64,000 nt of DNA from Planotetraspora kaengkrachanensis (GCF_016862895.1 NZ_BONV01000015.1:62001-126000); one strand, 5' to 3'. Shown: positions 38,578-47,912, counted from the first letter of the stretch. The notes: generated by a model not told the origin, from the sequence alone. Numbers and translations are program-made.

Positions 38578-39231
38578 ATGCCCAAGACGCGAGCGACCTC
38601 AGATCTCGGGCGCCGGACCGAGACATGGTCTCTCATCCACGCCGAACGCGCCGCCCTGGCGGCCGACCTCGTGAACCTGACCGACGAGGAATGGGCGACA
38701 CCGTCGCTGTGCACCGGGCTGACGGTACGCGAAGTGCTCGCCCACCTGACCGCCTCGGCCGGCCTCACCCCGGTGCGCTGGCTGGCGGGCGTGATCCGCT
38801 GCCGATTCGACTTCGACAGGCAGGTGGCCATGCGGCTGGCCGAGCAGCTCGGCTCGACCGAGGCCGAGACGCTCGAGAGATTCCGCGGCATCCTCACCAG
38901 CACCACCAAACCGCCCCTGCCGACTCTGGCGATGCTCGGCGAGACGATCGTGCATGGAGAAGACATCCGGCGCCCGCTGGGCATCCACCGTGACTACCCG
39001 ATCGGCACATTGACGCGAGCAGCCGAGTACTACCAGGGCTCCGACCTCGTCGTCCTCGCCAAGGGGCGAATCGCCGGCCTGCGACTCGCCGCCACCGACG
39101 GTCCGTTCACCACCGGATCCGGGCCACTCGTGTCCGGCCCCACGGTGGCCCTGATCATGGCGATGACCGGACGCACGGCGTACTGCGACGAGTTGCAGGG
39201 AGACGGCGTCGCCGCCCTCCGCCATCGCTGA
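38578..39231 (+). CDS. maleylpyruvate isomerase/DinB-like family protein (TIGR03083 type)
   Basis: 217 residues. WSLIHAERAALAADLVNLTD, LTVREVLAHLTASAGLTP and ETIVHGEDIRRPLG match the mycothiol-dependent maleylpyruvate isomerase N-terminal (DinB-like) domain, including the metal-binding His pattern (HLT...HGED). Such proteins are usually mycothiol-dependent metalloenzymes of unknown substrate. ATG 38578 follows GACAGGAG. It is divergent from the ECF sigma gene and may belong to its regulon (inference). Confidence 0.87.
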   Translation: MPKTRATSDLGRRTETWSLIHAERAALAADLVNLTDEEWATPSLCTGLTVREVLAHLTASAGLTPVRWLAGVIRCRFDFDRQVAMRLAEQLGSTEAETLERFRGILTSTTKPPLPTLAMLGETIVHGEDIRRPLGIHRDYPIGTLTRAAEYYQGSDLVVLAKGRIAGLRLAATDGPFTTGSGPLVSGPTVALIMAMTGRTAYCDELQGDGVAALRHR

Positions 39232-39276
39232 TCTCCGCGGCAGGGTCGGCCAGGGGCGGCGGCCGCCGATCAAGGC

Positions 39277-40560
39277 TCAGGACGGCAGGCCGCCTCGCGC
39301 GATCACGTCGCGGTACCAGTGAGCGCTGTCCCTGGGGGTGCGCTCCAGGGTGTCGTAGTCGACCCGGACCAGGCCGAACCTCATGTCGTAGCCCCGGGCC
39401 CACTCGAAGTTGTCGAGCAGCGACCACACGAAGTAGCCGCGCACGTCCGCACCCCTGCCGATGGCGGCGTGCACGGCGCGCAGGTGCCCGTCGAGGTAGT
39501 CGACCCGGCCGGGGTCCGCCACGCCGTCCGGCACGGCGACGCCGTTCTCCGTGATCATCAGCGGGACGCCGGGGTAGTCCTGCGAGAGCCGTACGAGCAG
39601 GTCCTCGAGTCCGGCCGGGATGACCTCCCAGCCCATCTCGGTGAGCTCGCCGTGGGGCTTGTCCCACGCGATGCCCGCTGTGCCTGGGTGCTCGAGCGAC
39701 CCCTCGGCCGTGGGGTCGGCGACCACGCGGTTGACCGTGTAGTAGTTCACGCCGAGAACGTCGATCGGCTGGGCGATGGTCGCCAGGTCGTCCAGGTTCA
39801 CCTCGGTGTAGCGCGACAGGTGCTCAAGGACGTCGTCCGGGTAGGCGCCGCGCAGCACCGGGTCGAGGAAGATCCGGTTCGCGAGGCCGTCGACGAGGCG
39901 GGCCGGCTCCGGGTCGCCGAGGATGGGCGTCAGGTTCAGCGTCAGCGAGATCGACTCGGCCCCCGCCGCGCGGAGCGCCTGGACGCCGAGACCGTGCGCA
40001 AGCATGAGGTTGTGCGCGGCGGTGAAGGCCGCGGCGGGGTCGGCGACGCCCGGCGCGTGCCGGCCGGAACCGTGGCCCACGAAGGCGGAGACCCACGGTT
40101 CGTTCAGCGTGGTCCACGTCCGGACGCGGTCGCCCAGCAGGTCGTGGACGCGCGTCGCGTAGTCGGCGAACCGGTAGGCCGTGTCCCGGTCGGTCCAGCC
40201 GCCCTTGTCCTGCAGGCTCTGCGGCAGGTCCCAGTGGTAGAGGGTGGCCACCGGCGCGATGCCCCTGTCGAGCAGCGCGTCCACGAGCCGGTCGTAGAAG
40301 CCGAGGTCGGCCAGGCGCGGCCAGGCGACGGAGAAGCGGTAGGCCCCCAGTCCGAGCCACGACATCGTCTCGACGTCTTCGAGGTACCGGTGGTAGTGGT
40401 CGCACGCCACGTCGCCGGTGTGCCCGTCGCGGACCTTGCCGGGCGTGTGGGAGAAGGTGTCCCAGATCGAGGGCACGCGGCCGTCGGCGTCGACGGCTCC
40501 CTCGATCTGGTACGAGGCGGTGGCCGCTCCCCAGAGGAAGCCGTCAGGAAAAATCGTCAT
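39277..40560 (-). CDS. GH1 beta-glucosidase, lacking one loop
   Basis: 427-residue family 1 glycosidase. [15 protein letters not shown] at the start, the acid/base glutamate in [14 protein letters not shown] and the nucleophile in [10 protein letters not shown] are intact; [20 protein letters not shown] is also normal. Between YRFSVAWPR and [10 protein letters not shown] only LADLG remains, where family members carry about 12-15 more residues (typically xPxGxGxVNxxGL). This in-frame gap lies at about 40300-40320. The gene overlaps the upstream LacI gene by ATGA (40557-40560), so it is translated from a LacI-GH1 message. Likely cytoplasmic beta-glucoside hydrolysis, if still active. Confidence 0.92.
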   Translation of the reverse strand: MTIFPDGFLWGAATASYQIEGAVDADGRVPSIWDTFSHTPGKVRDGHTGDVACDHYHRYLEDVETMSWLGLGAYRFSVAWPRLADLGFYDRLVDALLDRGIAPVATLYHWDLPQSLQDKGGWTDRDTAYRFADYATRVHDLLGDRVRTWTTLNEPWVSAFVGHGSGRHAPGVADPAAAFTAAHNLMLAHGLGVQALRAAGAESISLTLNLTPILGDPEPARLVDGLANRIFLDPVLRGAYPDDVLEHLSRYTEVNLDDLATIAQPIDVLGVNYYTVNRVVADPTAEGSLEHPGTAGIAWDKPHGELTEMGWEVIPAGLEDLLVRLSQDYPGVPLMITENGVAVPDGVADPGRVDYLDGHLRAVHAAIGRGADVRGYFVWSLLDNFEWARGYDMRFGLVRVDYDTLERTPRDSAHWYRDVIARGGLPS

Positions 40561-41567
40561 TGAGTGCTCTCACGTATGGTCAGGCGGGGTTCGAGAAGGG
40601 TCGACTGCGGTACGGGACGGTCGTCCAGTTTGGCCATGAGTAGTCTGACGGCCTGCCGGCCGACGTCTTCGGCGGGGACCAGCACTGAGGTCAGCGCCGG
40701 GCTGGCGCGCTCGGCGACGTCGTCGGGGCAGATCGCCACGACCGACACGTCCTCGGGCACCCTCCTGCCGAGGACCCGCAGCGCCCCCAGCACGTGCCCG
40801 GCCGCGGCCTCGTTGTGCACCACCAGGCCGGACACGCCCGGGTGCTCGTCCATCAGGTCGCGTACGGCCGAGCAGACCTCGTCGAACGACTCCTCGCACG
40901 GCCGGGTGACCGCCCGCACGCCGTGCCTGTCCGCCGCCTCGACGAAGCCCGCCAGGGTGCGCTCGGCGAAGCCGGTGCCGCGCTCGTAGACCACGCCCGG
41001 GGCCCCGAGCAGCGCGATCTCCCGGTGGCCGAGCCCCGCGAGGTGCTCGGCGCACAGCGCCCCGGCGCGGGCGAAGTCGAGGTCGACGCAGGTCAGCCCT
41101 TCCCTGTCCGCGGGGAAGCCGATCAGCACGCTGGGTTCGCCGAGACGGCGCAGCAGCGGCACGCGCGGATCGTGGATCTCCACGTCCATCAGCAGGAGGC
41201 CGTCGACCAGGGCGCTGGCCGCGACCCTGCGCAATCCGTCGGGACCCTCGTCCGCCGTCATCAGCAGCACGTCGTGGTCGTACTGCCGCGCGGTGGTCAC
41301 GACCGAGGTGGCCAACTGCATCAGCACCGGCAGGTTCATGCCCGCGCGCAACGGCAGCACGAGCGCGATCACTTTGGCGCGCTTGCTGGCGAGCGCCCGG
41401 GCTCCGGCGTTCGGGTGGTACCCGAGCGCCCGGACGCTGTCGAGCACCCGCTGCCGGGTGGTCGCCGAGATGGCCCGCTTGCCGCTCAGCACGTACGACA
41501 CCGTGCTGACCGCGACTCCGGCGTGCCTGGCCACGTCCGCGATGGTCGCCGTTCTTGGAGAGCTCAC
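40557..41567 (-). CDS. LacI-family transcriptional regulator
   Basis: 336 residues. N-terminal LacI helix-turn-helix and hinge ([40 protein letters not shown]), then a periplasmic-binding-like sugar domain ([40 protein letters not shown]). It is presumably the repressor of its own operon: two palindromes with the LacI-type core CGAAGCGCTTCG lie upstream at 41832-41843 and 41923-41934. ATG 41567 overlaps the stop of the upstream remnant (ATGA), and its own stop overlaps the GH1 start. Confidence 0.94.
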   Translation of the reverse strand: MSSPRTATIADVARHAGVAVSTVSYVLSGKRAISATTRQRVLDSVRALGYHPNAGARALASKRAKVIALVLPLRAGMNLPVLMQLATSVVTTARQYDHDVLLMTADEGPDGLRRVAASALVDGLLLMDVEIHDPRVPLLRRLGEPSVLIGFPADREGLTCVDLDFARAGALCAEHLAGLGHREIALLGAPGVVYERGTGFAERTLAGFVEAADRHGVRAVTRPCEESFDEVCSAVRDLMDEHPGVSGLVVHNEAAAGHVLGALRVLGRRVPEDVSVVAICPDDVAERASPALTSVLVPAEDVGRQAVRLLMAKLDDRPVPQSTLLEPRLTIRESTQ

Positions 41568-41812
41568 GGGCGCGACTCCGGCGCGCTCACCGCAAGCCGC
41601 TCGTCCTCGAACACCACATGAAGATCGCGCACTCCGGCCGCTCCCGCCAGAGGGGTGGCGAGCCCGGCGAAATCGTGCCTGTTCGGCGTGGGCGGCACCG
41701 TGACCGCTCCGATCACGTCGCCGTAGACGGGCGGCGCGGCGTCCCTGAACGAGGGGGCGTCACGGGCCTCGCAGCCGGCCGCCGGACCCGAGGCGGTGAC
41801 CGGTTCGTTCAT
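41564..41812 (-). pseudogene. remnant of a glycosidase or CBM6-like domain
   Basis: An 82-residue ORF whose C-terminal part, VYGDVIGAVTVPPTPNRHDF then GLATPLAGAAGVRDLHVVFE, resembles the end of CBM6 carbohydrate-binding domains (T.V..PLtGa.GVHDlylvF). The N-terminal part has no resemblance to anything I know. The stop overlaps the LacI start by ATGA, as would be expected if a full-length glycosidase once led this operon; only its tail seems to remain. The frame is open to 41908, but the part before ATG 41812 contains an operator. Similarity is recalled, not computed. Confidence 0.5.
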
Positions 41813-41831
41813 GAGGATCCGACCTTCCTGC

Positions 41832-41843
41832 CGAAGCGCTTCG
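41832..41843. promoter_or_regulatory. LacI-type operator, copy 1
   Basis: CGAAGCGCTTCG is a perfect 12-base palindrome of the CG-centred type bound by LacI/GalR proteins, 265 bases upstream of the lacI start. Confidence 0.65.
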
Positions 41844-41920
41844 ATCGCCGGACGGAAGAACGCATCCTGAGGCGCCACCGTGCGTTCGACCTGCCGTGTT
41901 CGGTTCACCGAGGCACCGGA

Positions 41921-41936
41921 TTCGAAGCGCTTCGAA
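41921..41936. promoter_or_regulatory. LacI-type operator, copy 2
   Basis: TTCGAAGCGCTTCGAA is a 16-base perfect palindrome containing the same 12-base core as copy 1. The centres are 91 bases apart, which would allow looping. The 280 bases from 41940 to 42220 hold no gene I can support. Confidence 0.7.
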
Positions 41937-42221
41937 AAGGAATCGAATGACGTTTCCGATGGGATAATTCCGGACTTATCCGGAAGGCTGCCGGTTCATT
42001 GGCTTCCGGTCAAGACCCAAGAAGGACCGCTCCATCCGTGCGCCCGTCGCACCGGAGACGCCGTACGGTCTGACCTGCGGCCGGTGACCGTGCGCCCGCA
42101 CGAGTGCGCATGGCGGGTCCGAGCAGCCACGGCCCGAGGTGGACGTGGTAACCACCGAGGCGATGTCAACGGGAACGCGGGGCGGGAGTGGCCGCTCGCG
42201 GCCGGAGCACGCGGGACCTGG

Positions 42222-43625
42222 TCAGTCGGTGATCCGGGCCACCCTCCTGAGCTTGTTGACGGCGTCGAGGGCGGCCACCTTGTACGACTCGGCCAGCGTC
42301 GGGTAGTTGAAGACCGCGTCCACCAGATAGTCGATGGTGCCGCCGCAGCCCATCACCGCCTGGCCGATGTGGATGAGCTCGGTCGCCCCCGTGCCGAAGA
42401 CGTGCACTCCGAGCAGCGTCCGGTCCTCGGGGGAGACCAGCAGCTTCAGCATGCCGTAGGTGTCGCCGATGATCTGGCCGCGGGCGAGCTCGCGATAGCG
42501 GGAGACGCCCACCTCGAACGGGATGAGCGAGTCGGTCAGCTCGTCCTCGGTCTTCCCGATGAAGCTGATCTCCGGGATGGTGTAGATCCCGATCGGCTGG
42601 AGCCCGTTCAGCCCGCTGACCGGCTCGTCGCAGGCGTGATAGGCGGCCAGCCTGCCCTGCTCCATCGAGGTCGCGGCGAGTGAGGGGAACCCGATGACGT
42701 CTCCGACTGCGTAGATGTGCGGGACGGAGGTCCGGTAGAACTCGTCGACCGCGATCCTGCCCCTGTCGTCGGCAGTCAGCCCCGCGGCCGTCAGGGCGAG
42801 GTTCTCGGTCATCCCCTGCCGGCCGGCGGAGTACATGACCGTGGACGCGGGGATCTTCTTGCCGCTCTCCAGGATGGTGAGGGCTCCGCGCGGGTGCTTC
42901 TCGACCGCGGCGACCGTCTCGCCGAACCGGAACGTCACCGCGAGGTCGCGCAGGTGATATTTGAGCGCCTCGACCACCTCGAGGTCGCAGAAGTCCAGCA
43001 TCCGGTCGCGCCGCTCCACCACGGTGACCTTCGTGCCGAGGGCGGCGAACATCGAGGCGTACTCGATGCCGATGACCCCGGCGCCGACGACCACCATGGA
43101 GTCGGGCACCTGGTCCATCTGCAGGATGCCGTCGGAGTCGATGATCGTCTGGTCGTCGAACTGCACGCTGGCGGGCCGCGCGGGTCTCGTGCCGGTGGCG
43201 ACGATGATCTTGTCGGCGGTGACCTTGATCTCGTTGCCGCGCTCGTCGACGACGGCCACGGTGTGCGGGTCCACGAAGTGGCCCGAGCCGCTCAGGACCG
43301 TCACGCGGTTGCGGGCCAACTGATTGCGGATCACGTCGACCTCACGTCCCACGACGTGCCGCGTCCGCACGGTCAGGTCGGTGACGGTGATGTCCTCCTT
43401 CAGCCGGTAGCTCTGGCCGTACATGTCCCTCTGGGTCAGGCCGGTCAGGTACAGCACCGCCTCGCGGAGCGTCTTGGAGGGAATGGTCCCGGTGTTGATG
43501 CAGACGCCGCCGATCATGTCGCGGCGTTCGACGATGGCGACCCGTCGTTCCAGCTTCGCCGCGGCGATCGCCGCCTTCTGCCCACCCGGTCCGGAGCCAA
43601 GGACAAGTACGTCAAAGTCGGTCAC
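42222..43625 (-). CDS. sthA: soluble pyridine nucleotide transhydrogenase
   Basis: 467-residue flavoprotein. FAD site [40 protein letters not shown], which has a single cysteine and so lacks the second redox Cys of lipoamide dehydrogenases, the hallmark of SthA; NAD(P) site [20 protein letters not shown]; and the dimerisation domain with [20 protein letters not shown]. It interconverts NADPH and NADH in the cytoplasm. Start ATG 43625. Single gene; no regulator adjacent. Confidence 0.94.
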   Translation of the reverse strand: MTDFDVLVLGSGPGGQKAAIAAAKLERRVAIVERRDMIGGVCINTGTIPSKTLREAVLYLTGLTQRDMYGQSYRLKEDITVTDLTVRTRHVVGREVDVIRNQLARNRVTVLSGSGHFVDPHTVAVVDERGNEIKVTADKIIVATGTRPARPASVQFDDQTIIDSDGILQMDQVPDSMVVVGAGVIGIEYASMFAALGTKVTVVERRDRMLDFCDLEVVEALKYHLRDLAVTFRFGETVAAVEKHPRGALTILESGKKIPASTVMYSAGRQGMTENLALTAAGLTADDRGRIAVDEFYRTSVPHIYAVGDVIGFPSLAATSMEQGRLAAYHACDEPVSGLNGLQPIGIYTIPEISFIGKTEDELTDSLIPFEVGVSRYRELARGQIIGDTYGMLKLLVSPEDRTLLGVHVFGTGATELIHIGQAVMGCGGTIDYLVDAVFNYPTLAESYKVAALDAVNKLRRVARITD

Positions 43626-43764
43626 ATCGTTAGTTTGAGGCTCCCAGGTGGCGCCGGAAAGACTTCCGTTCGTTTCACCTGGCCCGACCGGACATGTTGA
43701 TCCGCGGTTCGCGCAGAGTTCACACGGCGCCGGACGACAGAGCGACGCGAGCCGGTCGCCCGGG

Positions 43765-45000
43765 TCAGTCGGCGGCCACCTGGGACAGCGGCACGCCCGT
43801 GTCGGCGAGCCTGTCTCTGTCGACGCGGGCGCCCGAGCGGATCAGTGTCTGGATCTGGTCGGCGACACCCCAGACGTTGACGTTCATGCCGGCCGTCACT
43901 CTGCCGTCCGCGATCCAGAACGCGATGAACTCACGCGACGCGAGGTCGCCTCGCACCACGACGTCGTCCACGTGGCCGGGCGACGCGTGGCCGCTGTACT
44001 CCATGCCCAGGTCGTACTGGTCGGTGTAGAAGTAGGGCAGCCGGTCGTAGGCGACGTCCCGGCCGAGCATGGCGCCCGCGGCGACCACGGGCTGGTTGAG
44101 GGCGTTGGCCCAGTGCTCGACACGGATGTGGGCGCCGAGCAGCGGGTGGTAGGCGCTCGCGACGTCACCGGCCGCGAAGATGTCAGGATCCGACGTGCGC
44201 AGGTCGGCGCCGACCCGAACGCCGTCGTCGACGGCCAGCCCGGCGGACCAGGCGAGGCCGGTGTTGGGGACCGCACCGATGCCGACGACGACCGCGTCCA
44301 CGTCGAGACGGTCGCCGTCCGCCAGCCGCACCCCTCGGACCTGACCGTCCTGTCCGGTGATTTCCGCGACTCGCACTCCCAGCCGCAGATCCACGTCGTG
44401 ACCGCGATGCAGGTCGGCGAACACGGAGGCGATCCGGGAGCCGAGTACGCGCAGGAGCGGCTGCGGCTCGATCTCCAGGACGCTCACCCGGACCCCGGCG
44501 GCGCGGGCGGCGGCGGCGACCTCCAGACCGATCCACCCCGCGCCGACGATCGCGATCCGGGAGACCTTTGCCAGAGCGTCCCGGATGCGCTCGCTGTCGT
44601 CCACGGTGCGCAGGTGCAGCACGCCGTCCAGGTCCGCCCCCGGAACGGCCAGGCGGCGGGGCGCGGCACCCGTGGCCAGCAGCAGCCTGTCATAGCCGAG
44701 CCGCTCCCCGTCGGACAGCGTGACCTGGTGCGAGCCGGGGTCCACTCCGGTCACCGCGACTCCCGAGCGGAGATCGACGTCGTGCTCCCCGTACCAGCCG
44801 GCGTCGTGGACGAAGATCTTCCCCCGCTCCGACTTCCCCTGCAGGTAGTCCTTGGACAGTGGCGGCCGCTCGTACGGCGGATGCGGCTCGTCGCCGATGA
44901 GCACGACCCGGCCGTCGAAATCCTGTTCCCGCAACGCCTCGGCGGCCTTGGCCGCGGCGAGCCCGCCGCCTGCGATCACGAACGTGGGGGGTGTGGACAT
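43765..45000 (-). CDS. FAD-dependent ferredoxin reductase-type oxidoreductase
   Basis: 411 residues. Pyr_redox_2 fold with two dinucleotide sites ([20 protein letters not shown] and [20 protein letters not shown]) plus [13 protein letters not shown], and a reductase C-terminal domain ([40 protein letters not shown]). It resembles reductases that supply electrons to ferredoxins of dioxygenases or P450s, but no such partner is in the window. ATG 45000 lies four bases after the stop of the COG2345-type regulator gene, so the two are co-transcribed. Confidence 0.9.
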   Translation of the reverse strand: MSTPPTFVIAGGGLAAAKAAEALREQDFDGRVVLIGDEPHPPYERPPLSKDYLQGKSERGKIFVHDAGWYGEHDVDLRSGVAVTGVDPGSHQVTLSDGERLGYDRLLLATGAAPRRLAVPGADLDGVLHLRTVDDSERIRDALAKVSRIAIVGAGWIGLEVAAAARAAGVRVSVLEIEPQPLLRVLGSRIASVFADLHRGHDVDLRLGVRVAEITGQDGQVRGVRLADGDRLDVDAVVVGIGAVPNTGLAWSAGLAVDDGVRVGADLRTSDPDIFAAGDVASAYHPLLGAHIRVEHWANALNQPVVAAGAMLGRDVAYDRLPYFYTDQYDLGMEYSGHASPGHVDDVVVRGDLASREFIAFWIADGRVTAGMNVNVWGVADQIQTLIRSGARVDRDRLADTGVPLSQVAAD

Positions 45001-45004
45001 GACG

Positions 45005-45727
45005 TCATGCTCCAGTCGACCTCGTGGCGGACGCGGGCGGGATGGCTGCGCCGAACTCGACGCAGCAGGCTCCCGGCCGGGGCGCCAGGGTGGCGTTGAG
45101 AGTGGTGGCGCCGAGTCCGCCGAGGAACCCGGCCAGGAAGGCGTGGTTGATCCCGCAGACCAGATCGGGATCCTTGGCGGCCAGCGGATGGAAGGGGCAG
45201 TTCCGCAGCCGGACCAGCGTCGGCGTGGCGCGTGCGGGCTCGAATCCATGGCGTTCGAGTATCTCGCCGACGCAGGTCAGAGCCCGTTCGGCCCCCAGGC
45301 GCCCCGGCCGCATCCGCTTCCGCTCGGCGTCGCCCAACTCGTGACCACGCTCGGCCGCCACGCGCAGTGCGGCGTCCCGTCCGCTCTCCCCCGGTCCCTG
45401 AGTCCGTACGGCGTCGAGCAGGATGCCTGCGAGCAGGCCGTGTTCACGCCGGGGGATGCTGACCTGGACGTCCAGATCGGCCGGCTCGTACACCTTCGGC
45501 GCGCGGCCGACCCGGCCCGTCTCTCGCGGCCGCCCGTACCCGGCCCGCAGCAGTCCCGCGGCGACCAGCTTGTCCAGATGGAAGGCCGCCAGCTTGCGCG
45601 AGATCCCGACGCTGTCGGCGGCCTCGTCCCGGGTGACCGGGCCGTCCGACCGCCGGATGTAGCCGTACATGCTGCGGCGCAGATCGTCGCTGAGCACCGC
45701 GGCGGCCGCGAGCGTGGGGTCCTCCAT
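45005..45727 (-). CDS. COG2345-type winged-helix regulator with cysteine cluster
   Basis: 240 residues. N-terminal ArsR-like winged helix (ADSVGISRKLAAFHLDKLVA) and a C-terminal domain with NCPFHPLAAKDPDLVC (Cys177, Cys191) and PGACCVEFGA (Cys221/222). The same spacing type occurs in SufR and other COG2345 regulators that bind an iron-sulfur cluster, so redox or iron sensing is plausible (inference). ATG 45727 has AGGTGA. The FAD reductase follows at once; folE is divergent, across a 113-base AT-rich gap. It would be expected to control the reductase and perhaps folE. Confidence 0.82.
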   Translation of the reverse strand: MEDPTLAAAAVLSDDLRRSMYGYIRRSDGPVTRDEAADSVGISRKLAAFHLDKLVAAGLLRAGYGRPRETGRVGRAPKVYEPADLDVQVSIPRREHGLLAGILLDAVRTQGPGESGRDAALRVAAERGHELGDAERKRMRPGRLGAERALTCVGEILERHGFEPARATPTLVRLRNCPFHPLAAKDPDLVCGINHAFLAGFLGGLGATTLNATLAPRPGACCVEFGAAIPPASATRSTGA

Positions 45728-45787
45728 GGTCACCTGACCACAATAACACCAAAACTTGTTGGCTAAATAGCTTGATTGTCCAGCTTG

Positions 45788-45816
45788 TTGACGTTCCTCT
45801 CCGATATGGCTAACAC
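45788..45816 (+). promoter_or_regulatory. sigma-70-type promoter for folE
   Basis: TTGACG (45788-45793), a 17-base spacer and TAACAC (45811-45816), followed by GGAGG and ATG 45841. The spacing is optimal and the region is AT-rich compared with the rest of the window. Confidence 0.65.
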
Positions 45817-45840
45817 TTGCTTCCGAAATAGGAGGTGGCC

Positions 45841-46476
45841 ATGTCCAGTCCGGCACACCAGGCAGAACGGCCGGTGACGATGGTCCCGGGGGCCCACGGG
45901 CGCCCGCCGCGTCACGACCACGTGGACGTCGCGGCGGCCGAACGCGCCGCCGCACAGTTCCTCAGCGCCCTCGGCATCGCCGTCGACGCGGAAAGCCTGC
46001 GGGACACGCCTCGCCGGATGGCCCACGCCTACGCCGAACTGTTCAGCCCGCGCCCCTTCGACCTCACCACCTTCCCCAACGACGAGGGGTACGACGAGCT
46101 CGTCCTCGTCCGCGCCATCCCCGTCCGGTCCGTGTGCGAGCACCACATGCTTCCCTTCTCCGGCGTCGCCCACGTGGGGTACCTGCCCGGGCGGCGCATC
46201 GTCGGCCTGTCGAAACTCGCCCGGATCGTGGAGCATTTCGCCTGCCGTCCGCAGGTGCAGGAACGCCTCACCAAACAGGTCGCCGACTGGTTGCAGGCCC
46301 GACTCCACCCCAAGGGAGTCGGTGTGGTGGTCGAGGCCGACCACAGTTGCATGACACTGCGCGGCGTCCGCGCCCCCGGATCGCACACGGTCACCTCGGC
46401 CCTCCTGGGCGTGCTCCGCGACGACGCTCGTTCGCGCAGCGAGTTCTTCGCCCTCGCCCATCCCACCGGCCGTTGA
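45841..46476 (+). CDS. folE: GTP cyclohydrolase I
   Basis: 211 residues. Zinc- and GTP-binding motifs are intact: SVCEHHMLPFSGVAHVGYLP, GLSKLARIVEHFACRPQVQE, VVVEADHSCMTLRGVRAPGS. It makes 7,8-dihydroneopterin triphosphate, the entry to folate and pterin cofactors. ATG 45841 has a strong GGAGG; the GTG at 45835 is inside that site. An isolated folE away from folate genes, divergent from a probable iron-sulfur regulator and followed by an ArsC-like gene 19 bases later, suggests a second, regulated copy (inference). Confidence 0.94.
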   Translation: MSSPAHQAERPVTMVPGAHGRPPRHDHVDVAAAERAAAQFLSALGIAVDAESLRDTPRRMAHAYAELFSPRPFDLTTFPNDEGYDELVLVRAIPVRSVCEHHMLPFSGVAHVGYLPGRRIVGLSKLARIVEHFACRPQVQERLTKQVADWLQARLHPKGVGVVVEADHSCMTLRGVRAPGSHTVTSALLGVLRDDARSRSEFFALAHPTGR

Positions 46477-46495
46477 CGGAGGCGACAGGCAGCCC

Positions 46496-46891
46496 ATGGA
46501 GATCTGGATCAACCCCGACTGCTCGAAGTGCCGTTCCGCCCTGTCCCTCCTGGACGCCGAGGGCGCGGAGTACACCGTCCGGCGCTATCTGGACGAGCCG
46601 CCCACAGAAGACGAGCTACGTGACGTCCTGGCCAGGCTCGGCCTCGAGCCGTGGGACATCACCCGGACCGGTGAGAGGGAGGCGGACCGCCTCGGCATCG
46701 CCGGCTGGCCGCGCGACCCCGCGGACCGCGATCGGTGGATCCAGGCGCTGGCCGCCCACCCGATCCTGATTCAGCGCCCCATCATCACGGCCGACGACGG
46801 GCCCGCCGTCATCGGCCGGTCCGCCGACGCCGTCCGCTCCGTCCTCGGGCCGCCACAGCCGAGCCCGTCGCCGCAGAACGGAGCCCCTTGA
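46496..46891 (+). CDS. ArsC/Spx-family thioredoxin-fold protein
   Basis: 131 residues. MEIWINPDCSKCRSALSLLD carries CxxC (arsenate reductase glutaredoxin type usually has CxxxR or CxxC), then LRDVLARLGLEPWDITRTGE and HPILIQRPIITADDGPAVIG, the cis-Pro-containing block of ArsC. It could be a glutaredoxin-dependent arsenate reductase or a thiol-redox protein of the Spx/YffB class. It lies 19 bases after folE in the same direction, and no other arsenic genes are near, which weakens an arsenic role. Confidence 0.88.
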   Translation: MEIWINPDCSKCRSALSLLDAEGAEYTVRRYLDEPPTEDELRDVLARLGLEPWDITRTGEREADRLGIAGWPRDPADRDRWIQALAAHPILIQRPIITADDGPAVIGRSADAVRSVLGPPQPSPSPQNGAP

Positions 46892-46960
46892 TCACCCGCG
46901 AGCAGGCGAAGCAATCCGAGTGCAACTCAGACGCAACCGGGGCGAGCCACCCTGCCAAGT

Positions 46961-47308
46961 ATGTGGAAGGACACTTCGCGGTATCTCAGTGAGCTCCTCA
47001 TCTGGGAGATCGAGGACTATCTCAGCGCGCAGGCGGTGAAGCCGGACAAGGCACGCGTCGCGTACCTGCGGCTGGTCGACCACCGGGCCGCGGCCGCGGT
47101 CGCGGCCGACCTGGAGGCGGGCGGCAGCTTCTACGCGGCGGCCAAGCGGGCGCACGTGTTCGGCATGACCCTGCCCGGCGACATGTTCGGCGTGGTGACC
47201 CGGGCAGAGCGTCCCGGCGTGTTCGACGCCGTGCCCGGCACCACGTTCCCTCCCGTCCCCGACGGCGAGGGCTATGTGATCATCAGGTTGATCGCCTTCG
47301 AGTCCTGA
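46961..47308 (+). CDS. small parvulin (PpiC)-like protein
   Basis: 115 residues. After an N-terminal helix (MWKDTSRYLSELLIWEIEDY) the sequence reads ARVAYLRLVDHRAAAAVAAD, LEAGGSFYAAAKRAH, PGDMFGVVTRAERPGVFDAV, then PGTTFPPVPDGEGYVIIRLI. This tracks the order of a PpiC-type prolyl isomerase domain (shared-length alpha helix, FxxxA, GxLGxV, PVxxxxGYHIIxL), though the catalytic residues are poorly kept. It is alone, without a signal peptide. It follows the ArsC-like gene by 69 bases. Assignment is by eye and tentative; similar domains occur in peptide-maturation loci. Confidence 0.55.
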   Translation: MWKDTSRYLSELLIWEIEDYLSAQAVKPDKARVAYLRLVDHRAAAAVAADLEAGGSFYAAAKRAHVFGMTLPGDMFGVVTRAERPGVFDAVPGTTFPPVPDGEGYVIIRLIAFES

Positions 47309-47314
47309 CCCGGA

Positions 47315-47569
47315 CTACCGCCGCCCGCCGGGGGCGGTCTCACGGTCGGCGATGGTCTTCGCGCCCTCCTTACGCGCACAGTGGGCGCAGCAGAACCACC
47401 GCCCGTCCATGGCCACGCCGTGCCCGACGATGCGGCACGAGCAGTGCTCGCACACGGGCGCCATTCGGGTGATCGCGCACTCGAAACTGTCGAAGACGTG
47501 CACCACTCCCTGAGCGTGCACCTCGAATGCCATGTCGTAATCGTTGCCGCAGACCTCGCAGGTCGCCAT
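47315..47569 (-). CDS. small cysteine-rich zinc-ribbon protein (metallothionein-like annotation group)
   Basis: 84 residues with three cysteine pairs: MATCEVCGNDYDMAFEV, then VCEHCSCRIVGHGV and WFCCAHCARKEGA. It matches a small actinobacterial family often labelled prokaryotic metallothionein; the CxxC pattern suggests two zinc knuckles. ATG 47569 is chosen (GGGGGTGG upstream, family start MATCEVCGNDYD) over the open frame to 47677. It converges on the parvulin-like gene with only six bases between the stops. Confidence 0.8.
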   Translation of the reverse strand: MATCEVCGNDYDMAFEVHAQGVVHVFDSFECAITRMAPVCEHCSCRIVGHGVAMDGRWFCCAHCARKEGAKTIADRETAPGGRR

Positions 47570-47710
47570 GGTCCACCCCCGGTCAGCCGATATTCCGACT
47601 CCGGCATACCCCTCGGGCCAGACCTGCGAACCGCGATGGACCGCGCATAACAACGGGCTGACCAGGACTTTCATCACGGACCTGGCGCCCGATGACGGTG
47701 AAGATCAGGA

Positions 47711-47878
47711 TCACGGCGAGGACAGCCCCACGGCGGCGACCGCGACCACGCCGCTGATGAGAAGGCTGTTCCAGAGCTTCTCGCCGAAATCCACCCGATT
47801 ACAGAAGTCGACGATCCCGCCGAGGTAGAGCTCCTTGGGCAGGCTCCGCTTGACGCCCGGAAGATCGAAATAGATACC
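47711..47878 (-). pseudogene. tail of an unknown membrane protein, no start codon
   Basis: A short frame reads YFDLPGVKRSLPKELYLGGI, then VDFCNRVDFGEKLWNSLLIS, then GVVAVAAVGLSSP and a stop. It looks like a genuine coding sequence ending in a membrane segment, but a TAA stands directly upstream and there is no ATG; only an internal GTG could start a 27-residue peptide. Probably a gene remnant. The 3' rest lies between the zinc protein and the acidic protein at 47959. Confidence 0.4.
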
Positions 47879-47912
47879 TTAGGGCGACTTTCACCCTTTT
47901 GTTCCGCTTTAT

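Noticed and set aside
41880-42683. Plus-strand frame upstream of the transhydrogenase
   Set aside because: Overlaps the sthA coding region in antisense; the part outside (41940-42220) has no codon bias or motif.
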